This document shows, one piece after another, positions 26,937 to 34,897 of a stretch of DNA of 64,000 nt. The DNA is taken from positions 73,282 through 137,281 of the forward strand of contig JBQTJX010000004.1 in the NCBI GenBank assembly GCA_052386675.1. The letters are read 5' to 3'. Both the position numbers and the translations under genes were made by a program. The DNA is from RBG-16-66-20 sp052386675 (GTDB lineage Bacteria > Pseudomonadota > Gammaproteobacteria > Burkholderiales > SG8-39). Below the pieces are notes generated by a model. It was not told the DNA's origin, did no database searches, and saw nothing but the letters and a program-made list of their open reading frames with translations. Position 1 is the first letter of the stretch, and every line of letters starts with the position of its first letter.

Positions 26937-28196
26937 ATGGCCATCCTGGTCCACTCCATCGCCCTGGCCGCCGCCGCGCTCGGCGCGGCGTACCTCGCCC
27001 TGCTCGCGTACGGCGCCTTCATGCGCCAGGCGCGGCTCGCGGAACTGCACCAGGACGAGCGCGCGGTGTTCGTGGAGCGATTGCATCAGGTCAGCGCGCC
27101 AGTCTCCCGGCTCGCGAGCCAGCAGGGTCCGGCCTGGTCCGGGTTCCGGAAATTCCGCATCGACGGCAAGGTGCTCGAGGCCGACAGCATCTGCTCCTTC
27201 TATCTGGTGCCGCACGACGGCCGGCCGCTGCCGCCGTTCTATCCGGGCCAGTACCTCACCTTCCGGGTGCCGATTCCAGGCCAGACCCGCGAAGTCACGC
27301 GCTGCTACTCGCTGTCCGACAGTCCCGACCACACCGACTACTACCGCGTGACGATCAAGCGCATCCCGCCGCCGCCGTCGCAACCCGAGGCGCCGGGCGG
27401 ACTGGTATCCGGGCACTTCCACGAGCGGCTGCGGGTCGGCGACTTCCTGGACGTGAAGGCGCCAAGCGGCCACTTCCACCTCGACGTCGAACACCGCGGT
27501 CCGGTGGTGCTGATCGGCGGCGGCATCGGCATCACTCCGGTCCTCAGCATGCTCGGGCACCTCGCCGCGACCCAGGCCGGCCGCGAAGCATGGCTGTTCT
27601 ACGGCGTGCGCAACAGCAGCGAGCATGTGATGCAGGATTTGCTCAAGGAGATCGCCGCCGCGCACCGCAACCTGCACGTGGTGGTGTGCTACTCCGATCC
27701 CTTGCCGGGGGACCGCCAGGGCGAGCACTACGACGTCGCCGAGCGGGTCGGCGTGGACCTGTTCAAGCGCATGCTGAAGGTGAACAACTTCGACTTCTAC
27801 ATCTGCGGTCCGCCGCCGATGATGCAGTCGATCACCGAAGGGCTGGCCGCATGGGGCGTGCCCGAGGCGCGCGTGCATTTCGAGGCTTTCGGGCCGGCAT
27901 CGGTCAAGAAGGGCGCGCAGGCGGCGGCACCTTCCGTGGCGGCCGGCCTGCAGGTGACCTTCACGCGCTCCAATCGCACCCTGGTGTGGCCGGGGGCGGG
28001 CTCGCTGCTGGAGTTCGCGGAAGCCAACGGCATCCAGATTGACTCCGGCTGCCGTGCGGGGAACTGCGGCACCTGCGTCACCGCCATCCGCGAAGGCCAG
28101 GTGGACTACCTCAGCCCCCCTGGCGCCGAGATCGAGAAGGGTTCCTGCCTCGCCTGCATCGCGACGCCCAAGAGCGCGCTGAGCGTGGACGCCTAG
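26937..28196 (+). CDS. Membrane-anchored FAD/2Fe-2S NAD(P)H oxidoreductase
   Basis: A 419-aa reductase. An N-terminal membrane helix (residues ~3-25) is followed by an FAD-binding barrel (FYPGQYLTF, RCYSLSDSP), an NAD-binding domain (GGGIGITPVLSML, FYICGPPPMM) and a C-terminal plant-type 2Fe-2S ferredoxin with CRAGNCGTC plus a fourth cysteine in SCLAC. The order matches NqrF and Hcr-type reductases. A cytosolic catalytic part anchored to the inner membrane would move electrons between NAD(P)H and the Fe-S or heme proteins encoded upstream. It starts 9 nt after the barrel gene. Confidence 0.9.
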   Translation: MAILVHSIALAAAALGAAYLALLAYGAFMRQARLAELHQDERAVFVERLHQVSAPVSRLASQQGPAWSGFRKFRIDGKVLEADSICSFYLVPHDGRPLPPFYPGQYLTFRVPIPGQTREVTRCYSLSDSPDHTDYYRVTIKRIPPPPSQPEAPGGLVSGHFHERLRVGDFLDVKAPSGHFHLDVEHRGPVVLIGGGIGITPVLSMLGHLAATQAGREAWLFYGVRNSSEHVMQDLLKEIAAAHRNLHVVVCYSDPLPGDRQGEHYDVAERVGVDLFKRMLKVNNFDFYICGPPPMMQSITEGLAAWGVPEARVHFEAFGPASVKKGAQAAAPSVAAGLQVTFTRSNRTLVWPGAGSLLEFAEANGIQIDSGCRAGNCGTCVTAIREGQVDYLSPPGAEIEKGSCLACIATPKSALSVDA

Positions 28197-28203
28197 GCGC
28201 GAC

Positions 28204-29256
28204 ATGGCCAGACTGAGCAACGCGCAGGGACTGCTGTTCGTCGAGATCTTCCAGGAGGAGATCGCCGCGGACGGCCCCGCCGTGACGACCCTGAAGGACT
28301 GGTTCGGCCACCAGCAGGTCGGGCAGGCAAAGGCAATGATCAGCGACGCAGTCAGCGCGAACAGGGGCGTGGTCACCCATACCGTGGGAGACGCGACTCT
28401 CAGCAGCTTCCCGGATGCACGCCACGCGGTCGCCGCTGCGATCGCGATCCGCAACAAGCTTTTCCGTACCCGAAAGGCCTCGTCGACCGCCATCGTGCGG
28501 ATGCGCGCCGGAATCTCCTACGGCGCGGTCCGCGTGATCGCCGGCAAGGTCTCCGGTGACGCGGTCACCGCGGCCGGCCTGCTCATGGAGAAGGCCGGCC
28601 CGGATGAGGTGCTTGCCGACCAGGCGCTTGCCGATGCGGCGTCCGGCGCGGAAGCGATCACCTTCGAGTCGCGCGGCGCAATCGACGGCATCCAGGCGCT
28701 CTGCGTCGTCGGCGGGGATGCGGCGCCGAAGACCGCGCCCACGATTCCAGGGGCGCTGCCCGCGACCCCGGCCGCGCTGGCGCGCGCGCCCGCCCCGCCT
28801 CCGCCTGCTGCACCTGCTGCACCTGCTGCACCTGCTGCACCTGCTGCGCCTGCCGCTCCCGCGGCGGCCGTCGCGCCCGCCGCACCTGCCGCATCCGATG
28901 CCCCTGGCGCGAAAATGACCAAAGCGGTCGTGATCATCGTGGGTGGCGCGGAGCTTCGATTCGATCCCGCGGTCGGCACCGTGTCCATCGGCCGCGGCCC
29001 GGAGAACCACATCAACGTGCCCTTGCGCCATGTGTCGCGCAAGCACGCGAGGATATTCTGGCCGGGCGGCGGCATGCCGTTCATCGCCAACCTGAGCCCG
29101 AACGGCACCTGCATGCGCCCTGCGGGCTCGAACACAGAAACACGCTTCACCGACCAGGTGCCCCTGCTCGCCAGCGGCGATCTCGCGCTTTGCGGTTCCT
29201 TCGGCCAGGTGTCGACGCCGGACGAGATCATCCGTTTCAGTCTTGTCGATCCCTAG
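28204..29256 (+). CDS. Cyclase-like sensory domain fused to an FHA domain
   Basis: A 350-aa protein. Residues ~8-160 resemble the class III nucleotide cyclase fold (GVVTHTVGDATLSSFP, RMRAGISYGAV, VSGDAVTAAGLLMEKAGPDE). The first metal aspartate is replaced (LLFVEIFQ) and the usual catalytic asparagine after GD-x-V is Thr, so it is probably inactive or modified. A linker of Pro-Ala-Ala repeats follows (~185-235). Residues ~240-350 form an FHA phosphothreonine-binding domain (SIGRGPENHINVPLRHVSRKHARI, LSPNGT). It overlaps ccmA by 14 nt and joins the cytochrome cluster to the maturation genes. Given the cNMP-binding protein upstream, a signalling role is plausible. Confidence 0.8.
   Translation: MARLSNAQGLLFVEIFQEEIAADGPAVTTLKDWFGHQQVGQAKAMISDAVSANRGVVTHTVGDATLSSFPDARHAVAAAIAIRNKLFRTRKASSTAIVRMRAGISYGAVRVIAGKVSGDAVTAAGLLMEKAGPDEVLADQALADAASGAEAITFESRGAIDGIQALCVVGGDAAPKTAPTIPGALPATPAALARAPAPPPPAAPAAPAAPAAPAAPAAPAAAVAPAAPAASDAPGAKMTKAVVIIVGGAELRFDPAVGTVSIGRGPENHINVPLRHVSRKHARIFWPGGGMPFIANLSPNGTCMRPAGSNTETRFTDQVPLLASGDLALCGSFGQVSTPDEIIRFSLVDP
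28804..28857 (+). repeat. Tandem 9-nt repeat encoding Pro-Ala-Ala
   Basis: Four exact copies of CCTGCTGCA (28804-28839) followed by two variant copies (to 28857), all in frame and encoding P-A-A units in the linker of the cyclase-like/FHA protein. Copy number could change without breaking the frame. Confidence 0.95.
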
Positions 29257-29896
29257 CGGCAGCGGACAGCCAGCGGGGCTCGATGCGCGCGGGCTCGCCT
29301 GCGAGCGCGGCGAGCGGCGCCTGTTTTCGGATCTCTCGCTTGCGCTCGAGCCGGGTGGCCTGGCGCGCCTGCTTGGACCCAACGGCAGCGGCAAGACGAG
29401 CCTGCTGCGCATCCTCGCCGGCCTGACCCGCCCTGCCGAGGGCGAAGTGCGCTGGCGCGGCGAGCGCATCGGCGAACTCTCGGAGGCGTACGGCCATGAG
29501 CTTGCCTATGTCGGCCACTCGCCTGCGCTCAAGGACGAACTGACCGTGGCCGAGAACCTCGCATTCGCGGCGCACCTGGCGGGCCTGGCGACCAGCGGCG
29601 CGCAGCTCGAGGCCGCGCTCGAGCGCTTCGGCATGGCTTCGCGTGCCGCACTTCCCGCGCGCGTGCTCTCGCAGGGGCAGAAGCGCCGCGCCGCGCTGGC
29701 GCGCCTGGCGCTGGCCGGCGCGCCGGTACTGTGGCTGCTGGATGAGCCATTCGTGGCGCTGGACAAGGAAGGCATCGCCTGCGTACGCGAACTGGCCGAG
29801 GCGCACCTCGCGCGTGGCGGCATGCTGGTGCTGACCTCGCACCAGGAGGTGCCCATAGCCGCGCGCGCAACGCAGACGGTGGTCCTGGGCGCATGA
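29243..29896 (+). CDS. ccmA: Heme exporter ATPase of cytochrome c maturation
   Basis: ABC ATPase (217 aa) that, with CcmB/CcmC/CcmD, drives release of holo-CcmE from the CcmC-heme complex. Walker A is GPNGSGKT, the signature is LSQGQKRR and Walker B is LWLLDEP with a switch histidine in LTSHQE. No ATG exists near the N-terminus; TTG 29243, overlapping the previous gene by 14 nt, gives the expected length. It is the first gene of a complete ccmABCDEFGHI set. Confidence 0.95.
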   Translation: MSIPSGSGQPAGLDARGLACERGERRLFSDLSLALEPGGLARLLGPNGSGKTSLLRILAGLTRPAEGEVRWRGERIGELSEAYGHELAYVGHSPALKDELTVAENLAFAAHLAGLATSGAQLEAALERFGMASRAALPARVLSQGQKRRAALARLALAGAPVLWLLDEPFVALDKEGIACVRELAEAHLARGGMLVLTSHQEVPIAARATQTVVLGA

Positions 29897-29903
29897 GCCG
29901 CGC

Positions 29904-30572
29904 ATGAGCGCTGCCTTCGCCGCCGTCCTGCGCCGCGACCTGCTGGTCGCGCTGCGCCGCAGGGGCGATGCGCTCAACGTCCTCATCTTCTTCGTCATCG
30001 TCGCGAGCCTGTTTCCCCTGGGCACCGGCGCCGAACCCGGCCAGCTGCGCGCCATGGCCGCGGGCGTGATCTGGGTGGGGGCGCTGCTCGCGGCGCTGCT
30101 GTCGCTGCCGCGCCTGTTCGCGGCCGATCTCGCCGACGGCACCCTGGAGCAGATGCTGGTCTCCGCGCAGCCGCTGCCGGCGGTGGTGATGGGGAAAGTC
30201 GCCGCCCACTGGCTGACCACGGGGCTGCCGCTGGCGCTCATCGCCCCGGTACTCGGGCTGCAGTACGGGTTGCCCGGCGACGCCCAGCTGGTGCTCCTCG
30301 TGGCGGTCCTGCTCGGCACGCCGGTGCTGAGCCTCATCGGCGCGGCGGGCGCCGCCCTGACGCTGGGGGTGCGCGGCGCCGGCGTGCTCACCGGCCTGCT
30401 GGTGCTGCCGTTGTTCGTCCCGGCCCTCGTGTTCGGCGCCGGCGCGGTCACCGCCTCGCTGTCGGGCCTCGCGCCGGGTGCGCATCTTTCGCTGCTTGGC
30501 GCGCTACTTGCGGTATCCTTTTTATTCGGCCTCTGGGCAGCCTGCGCGGCGCTACGCGTCGCCCTCGATTGA
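29904..30572 (+). CDS. ccmB: Heme exporter membrane subunit
   Basis: A 222-aa inner-membrane protein with six hydrophobic segments, partner of CcmA. Conserved features include LRRDLLVALRRRGD near the N-terminus, LPRLFAADLADGTLEQML and the loop VAHW/GLPLALIAP. It starts 7 nt after ccmA. Confidence 0.94.
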   Translation: MSAAFAAVLRRDLLVALRRRGDALNVLIFFVIVASLFPLGTGAEPGQLRAMAAGVIWVGALLAALLSLPRLFAADLADGTLEQMLVSAQPLPAVVMGKVAAHWLTTGLPLALIAPVLGLQYGLPGDAQLVLLVAVLLGTPVLSLIGAAGAALTLGVRGAGVLTGLLVLPLFVPALVFGAGAVTASLSGLAPGAHLSLLGALLAVSFLFGLWAACAALRVALD

Positions 30573-30586
30573 GTTTCTCTTCCGCG

Positions 30587-31327
30587 ATGTTCTCTAAGCT
30601 GTATTCCCTCGCCTCTCCGCAGGCCTTCTATCCCGTTGCCGGGAGGCTGATCCCGTGGTTCGGCTGGGCCGCAGCGCTGCTCGCGGCCGCGGGACTCTGG
30701 ATCGCGTTCTTCGTCGCCCCGACCGACGCCACGCAAGGCGAGTCGTACCGCATCATCTTCATCCACGTCCCGGCGGCCTGGATGTCCATGTTCATCTACC
30801 TGGTCATGGCGGGCTGGGCGGGGCTGGGGCTGGTGCTCAATACGCGCCTGTCCGGCATGATGGCCTCGGCGCTCGCGCCGACCGGCGCGATGTTCACCTT
30901 CGTCGCCCTGTGGACCGGCGCCCTGTGGGGCCGGCCGACCTGGGGCACCTACTGGGTGTGGGATGCACGCCTGACCTCGGAACTTATCCTGCTGTTCCTG
31001 TATCTAGGATTCATGGCCCTGAAAGAAGCGATCGACGACCCGCAGCGCGCCGACCGCGCCGGGGCGATCCTGGCGCTGGTGGGCGTGGTGAACATCCCCA
31101 TCATCTACTTTTCCGTCCAGTGGTGGAACACGCTGCACCAGGGCGCCTCGGTGAGCCTGACGCGCGCCCCGTCCATGGCCGCGACCATGCTGGCCGGGAT
31201 GCTGGTGATGGTGTTCGCGGCCTGGATGTATGCGATCGCCGCGTCACTGGCGCGGGCGCGGGCGATCATCCTGGAGCGCGAGCGGGGACGCGACATGGCG
31301 TGGGTGCAACGGATGGCCAAGGCATGA
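30587..31327 (+). CDS. ccmC: Heme handling protein of cytochrome c maturation
   Basis: A 246-aa inner-membrane protein with six helices that loads heme on CcmE. The periplasmic Trp-rich motif WGRPTWGTYWVWDARLTSE is present, with flanking heme-ligand histidines in IFIHVPAAW and WWNTLHQGAS. ATG 30587 is preferred; a TTG at 30569 overlapping the ccmB stop would add six residues. Confidence 0.95.
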   Translation: MFSKLYSLASPQAFYPVAGRLIPWFGWAAALLAAAGLWIAFFVAPTDATQGESYRIIFIHVPAAWMSMFIYLVMAGWAGLGLVLNTRLSGMMASALAPTGAMFTFVALWTGALWGRPTWGTYWVWDARLTSELILLFLYLGFMALKEAIDDPQRADRAGAILALVGVVNIPIIYFSVQWWNTLHQGASVSLTRAPSMAATMLAGMLVMVFAAWMYAIAASLARARAIILERERGRDMAWVQRMAKA

Positions 31328-31467
31328 ACTGGGGCAGCGCGGCGGAATTCCTCTCCATGGGCGGCTACGGCGCCTTCGTGTGGGGCTCCTATGGCGTGAC
31401 GGCGCTGTGCGTGTGCCTGGAGGTCTGGCTGCTGGCGCGGCGCAACCGCAGGGCCGGGGCCGCATGA
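31324..31467 (+). CDS. ccmD: Small membrane protein of the heme exporter
   Basis: A 47-aa protein with one helix and a basic C-terminal tail (LLARRNRR), matching CcmD in size, topology and position. The N-terminal AAEFLSMGGYGAFVWGSYG carries the family's conserved GGY and W-x-Y features. It overlaps ccmC and ccmE by 4 nt each. Confidence 0.92.
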   Translation: MNWGSAAEFLSMGGYGAFVWGSYGVTALCVCLEVWLLARRNRRAGAA

Positions 31468-31958
31468 AGCCCGGCATGAAGCCCCGTCACCGCCGCCTCG
31501 TCGCCGTCGCCTGCGGCCTGGCGCTCCTCGCCGTCGCCGCGGCGCTGGTGCTGAACGCGTTCCAGTCCAACCTGGTGTTCTTCTTCAGCCCGACCCAGGT
31601 GGCGGCGAAGGAAGCGCCGCTGGACAAGACCTTCCGCCTCGGCGGCATGGTGCTGGACGGCAGCCTCAAGCGCCGTGCCGACGGCCTCACCGTTGACTTC
31701 GTGGTCACCGACACCGCGAAGGACATCCCGGTGACCTACACCGGCATCCTTCCGGACCTGTTCAAGGAAGGCAAGGGCGTGGTGACGCAGGGGCGCCTCG
31801 GGCCCGACGGCGTGTTCCGCGCCTCCGAGGTGCTGGCCAAGCATGACGAGAACTACATGCCGCCCGAGGCGGCCGAGGCGTTGAAGAAGGCACACGACCA
31901 AGGTGCCGCCAAGGTCCGCGCCGAGCGCGCGTCGAAATCGCTGGTGACCGGAAAGTGA
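31464..31958 (+). CDS. ccmE: Heme chaperone of cytochrome c maturation
   Basis: A 164-aa membrane-anchored periplasmic protein that carries heme covalently to the CcmFGH ligation complex. After the N-terminal helix it has FRLGGMVLDGSL and the heme-binding motif LAKHDENYMPPE, where the histidine forms the covalent bond and the nearby tyrosine is an axial ligand. ATG 31464 overlaps ccmD. Confidence 0.96.
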   Translation: MKPGMKPRHRRLVAVACGLALLAVAAALVLNAFQSNLVFFFSPTQVAAKEAPLDKTFRLGGMVLDGSLKRRADGLTVDFVVTDTAKDIPVTYTGILPDLFKEGKGVVTQGRLGPDGVFRASEVLAKHDENYMPPEAAEALKKAHDQGAAKVRAERASKSLVTGK

Positions 31959-31965
31959 TCGACGC

Positions 31966-33936
31966 ATGATCCCCGAGCTCGGCCATTTCTCGCTGATCGT
32001 CGCGCTCGCCATCGCGCTGGTGCAGGGCACCCTGCCCCTGGTCGGCGCCGCCCGCGGCGTGCCCGCCTTCATGGCCCTCGCCCGGCCCGCGGCGCAGGGC
32101 CAGTTCGTGTTCGTGGCCTTCGCCTTCGCCGCGCTGGGCTGGTCGTTCTACACCAATGATTTTTCAGTGGTGAACGTCGCCACCAACTCCAATTCCGCGC
32201 TGCCGGTCGCCTATCGCATCGCCGCGACCTGGGGCAGCCATGAGGGCTCCCTCCTCCTGTGGGTGTTCATGCTGTCGTTCTGGATGCTCGCGGTGTCGGT
32301 GTTCAGCCGCACCCTTCCCGAGGCGATGCTGGCGCGCATCCTGGGCGTCATGGGCCTGATCAGCATCGGTTTCCTCACATTCATGCTGTTCACCTCCAAC
32401 CCCTTCGAGCGCCTGCTGCCGGCGGCGGCCGACGGCCGCGACCTGAATCCGCTGCTGCAGGATCCGGGCATGGTGTTCCACCCGCCGATGCTCTACATGG
32501 GCTACGTCGGCTTTTCCGTGGCCTTCGCCTTCGCCATCGCCGCGCTGCTGGACGGCAAGCTGGATGCCACTTGGGCGCGCTGGTCGCGGCCCTGGACCAC
32601 CGCGGCGTGGGTGTTCCTGACCCTGGGCATCGCCCTGGGCAGCTTCTGGGCGTACTACGAACTGGGCTGGGGCGGCTGGTGGTTCTGGGACCCGGTGGAG
32701 AACGCCTCGTTCATGCCCTGGCTGGTGGGCACCGCGCTCATCCACTCGCTGGCGGTGACCGAGAAGCGCGGCCTGTTCAAGGGCTGGACGGTGCTGCTCG
32801 CCATCCTCGCGTTCTCGCTTTCCCTGCTGGGAACGTTCCTCGTGCGCTCCGGCGTGCTGACCTCGGTGCACGCCTTCGCCACGGACCCCAAGCGCGGCGT
32901 GTTCATCCTGGCGTTCCTCGTGATCGTCGTGGGCGGGTCGCTAGCCCTCTACGCCTGGCGGGCGCAGCGCATGACGGCCGGCGGCAGCTTCGAGCCGGTG
33001 TCGCGCGAGACCTTCCTGCTCGCCAACAGCGTGCTGCTGCTGGTGGCGACCGCCGCGGTGATGCTGGGCACGCTGTACCCGTTGTTCCTCGACGCGCTCA
33101 ACATGGGCAAGATCTCCGTCGGCCCGCCGTATTTCGAGGCGGTGTTCGCGCCGCTGATGGCGCCGGCGCTGCTGCTGGCCGGCATCGGACCGCTCATCAG
33201 CTGGCGCAAGGGCGACGCGGCGGGGCTGGCGGGAAAAATGCGCTGGGTCGCGGCCGCGGTGCTCTTGTTCGCGATCGCCGCGCCGTTCCTGTTCGGGCGC
33301 TGGAGCGTGCTCACCGCCGCCGGCCTGGCGCTGGCCTTCTGGTTGCTCGGCTCGGTCGCAGTCACGCTGGCGCAGCGCCTGCGCGCCCAGCGGTTCTCCA
33401 CCCTTCCCGCGGCCTTCCTTGGCATGTGCCTGGCCCACGCCGGCGTCGGCGTGTTCGTGATCGGCGTCACGCTGGTGAAGAGCTACGAATCCGAGCGCGA
33501 CGTGCGCCTGGAACCCGGCCAGAGCGTCTCGCTGGGCGGGTACGACTTCCGCCTGGACCACGTGCGCGAGCGCGCCGGCCCCAACTTCGACGCCTCGCGG
33601 GCGCAGATCACCGTGTTGCGCGGCGGCGAGGTGTTTCGCGTGCTGCACCCGGAGAAGCGCGTCTACCGCGTCCAGACCATGCCCATGAGCGAGGCCGCGA
33701 TCCACTATGGCGTCACGCGCCACCTGTACGTTTCGCTGGGCGAGCCCGTGGGGAAAGCGGGCGACGCCGTGGCCTGGTCCGTGCGCGTGCACGTCAAGCC
33801 CTTCGTCGGCTGGATCTGGCTGGGCTGCGTCATCATGGCGCTGGGCGGGACACTTGCCGCCAGCGACCGGCGCTATCGCGTCGGCTCGCGCGCGCGCGCC
33901 GCGGTTGCAACTCCGGCGCAGGAGGCGCGCGCGTGA
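31966..33936 (+). CDS. ccmF: Cytochrome c heme lyase subunit
   Basis: A 656-aa inner-membrane protein with about 15 helices that performs heme ligation to apocytochromes. The periplasmic WWD motif reads GWGGWWFWDPVENASFMPWL. Conserved histidines occur in GSHEGSLLLW and DPGMVFHPPMLYMGYV. The C-terminal periplasmic part and last helix are typical. It starts 7 nt after ccmE and overlaps ccmG. Confidence 0.97.
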   Translation: MIPELGHFSLIVALAIALVQGTLPLVGAARGVPAFMALARPAAQGQFVFVAFAFAALGWSFYTNDFSVVNVATNSNSALPVAYRIAATWGSHEGSLLLWVFMLSFWMLAVSVFSRTLPEAMLARILGVMGLISIGFLTFMLFTSNPFERLLPAAADGRDLNPLLQDPGMVFHPPMLYMGYVGFSVAFAFAIAALLDGKLDATWARWSRPWTTAAWVFLTLGIALGSFWAYYELGWGGWWFWDPVENASFMPWLVGTALIHSLAVTEKRGLFKGWTVLLAILAFSLSLLGTFLVRSGVLTSVHAFATDPKRGVFILAFLVIVVGGSLALYAWRAQRMTAGGSFEPVSRETFLLANSVLLLVATAAVMLGTLYPLFLDALNMGKISVGPPYFEAVFAPLMAPALLLAGIGPLISWRKGDAAGLAGKMRWVAAAVLLFAIAAPFLFGRWSVLTAAGLALAFWLLGSVAVTLAQRLRAQRFSTLPAAFLGMCLAHAGVGVFVIGVTLVKSYESERDVRLEPGQSVSLGGYDFRLDHVRERAGPNFDASRAQITVLRGGEVFRVLHPEKRVYRVQTMPMSEAAIHYGVTRHLYVSLGEPVGKAGDAVAWSVRVHVKPFVGWIWLGCVIMALGGTLAASDRRYRVGSRARAAVATPAQEARA

Positions 33937-34454
33937 AGAAGGCGCTCATTCCGCTGGCGCTGTTCCTGGTCATCGCCGGATTCCTGTTTGCCGGCCTGGA
34001 CCTGAATCCGCGCGAAGTCCCCTCGCCGCTGGTGGGCAAGGCGGCGCCCGGCTTCGAGCTGCCGGTGCTGCACCAGCCGGACAAGCGTTTCCGGCCAGCG
34101 GACATGAAAGGCAAGGCCTGGATGCTGAATGTCTGGGCTTCCTGGTGCGTGACCTGCCGGGAAGAGCACCCGCTGCTGGTCGCGCTCGCGAAGCAGGACG
34201 TGATCCCGATCCTGGGCCTCAATTACAAGGACCAGCCTGAGGACGCGAAGCGCTGGCTGAAGCAGTTCGGCGACCCATACGCGTTCTCCGTGATGGATGC
34301 CGAGGGCCGCGTCGGCATTGATTACGGCGTCTACGGCGTGCCGGAGACCTACATCATCGACGGCGCGGGCGTGATCCGCTTCAAGCACATCGGCGCGCTG
34401 ACGCCGGAAATCGTCTCCGGCAAGGTCATGCCGCTGCTGAAGGCGATGCCGTGA
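33933..34454 (+). CDS. ccmG: Thiol:disulfide interchange protein of cytochrome c maturation
   Basis: A 173-aa membrane-anchored thioredoxin-like protein (DsbE) that reduces apocytochrome heme-site cysteines. The active site is WASWCVTCREEHP, and the cis-proline is in YGVPETYIID. GTG 33933 overlaps the ccmF stop, giving VKKALIPL and an N-terminal helix. Confidence 0.95.
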   Translation: MKKALIPLALFLVIAGFLFAGLDLNPREVPSPLVGKAAPGFELPVLHQPDKRFRPADMKGKAWMLNVWASWCVTCREEHPLLVALAKQDVIPILGLNYKDQPEDAKRWLKQFGDPYAFSVMDAEGRVGIDYGVYGVPETYIIDGAGVIRFKHIGALTPEIVSGKVMPLLKAMP

Positions 34455-34897
34455 TCGGGCGCGCCCTGGCCGCTCTTGCCCTCGCGCTGTGCCTGTCGGC
34501 GCTGGCCCAGGAAACGCCCGAGGAGGCCCGGCTGCGCGTCCTGTCGGAGAAGCTGCGTTGCCTGGTGTGCCAGAACCAGACCCTGGCGGATTCCAGCGCC
34601 GAGCTGGCCGGGGACCTGCGTCGCGAGCTGCGCGAGCAGGTGAAGGCCGGCCGCAGCGACGGCGAAATCCTGGATTTCATGGTCGCGCGCTATGGCGACT
34701 TCGTGCTCTACGAGCCGCGGTTCAAATCAAGCACGGTGCTGCTCTGGGTGGGCCCGTTCGCATTGCTCGCGCTCGCGCTCGTCACCGTGGCCGTGATGGC
34801 GCGACGCCGCCGCAGCGCCGTCGCGGAGTCGGACCTGGGCGCCGAGGAGCGCCGCCTGGTCGCGCAGGCGCTGGGCAGGGAAGAGGACCGCCAGTGA
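34451..34897 (+). CDS. ccmH: Cytochrome c maturation protein CcmH (CycL type)
   Basis: A 148-aa protein with signal peptide, the redox motif LRCLVCQNQ, and a C-terminal membrane helix (~residues 100-120). It keeps apocytochrome cysteines reduced along with CcmG. GTG 34451 overlaps the ccmG stop. Confidence 0.95.
   Translation: MIGRALAALALALCLSALAQETPEEARLRVLSEKLRCLVCQNQTLADSSAELAGDLRRELREQVKAGRSDGEILDFMVARYGDFVLYEPRFKSSTVLLWVGPFALLALALVTVAVMARRRRSAVAESDLGAEERRLVAQALGREEDRQ

Noticed and set aside
25302..28493. Very long open frame on the strand opposite the barrel, reductase and FHA genes (also 3969-5726 and 20714-23533)
   Set aside because: Composition is dominated by Arg, His, Val and Asp typical of antisense frames in high-GC DNA, and the opposite strand encodes recognisable proteins throughout.
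28804..28857. CRISPR-like or regulatory repeat
   Set aside because: Units are 9 nt, contiguous without spacers and in frame, encoding Pro-Ala-Ala; it is a coding tandem repeat.
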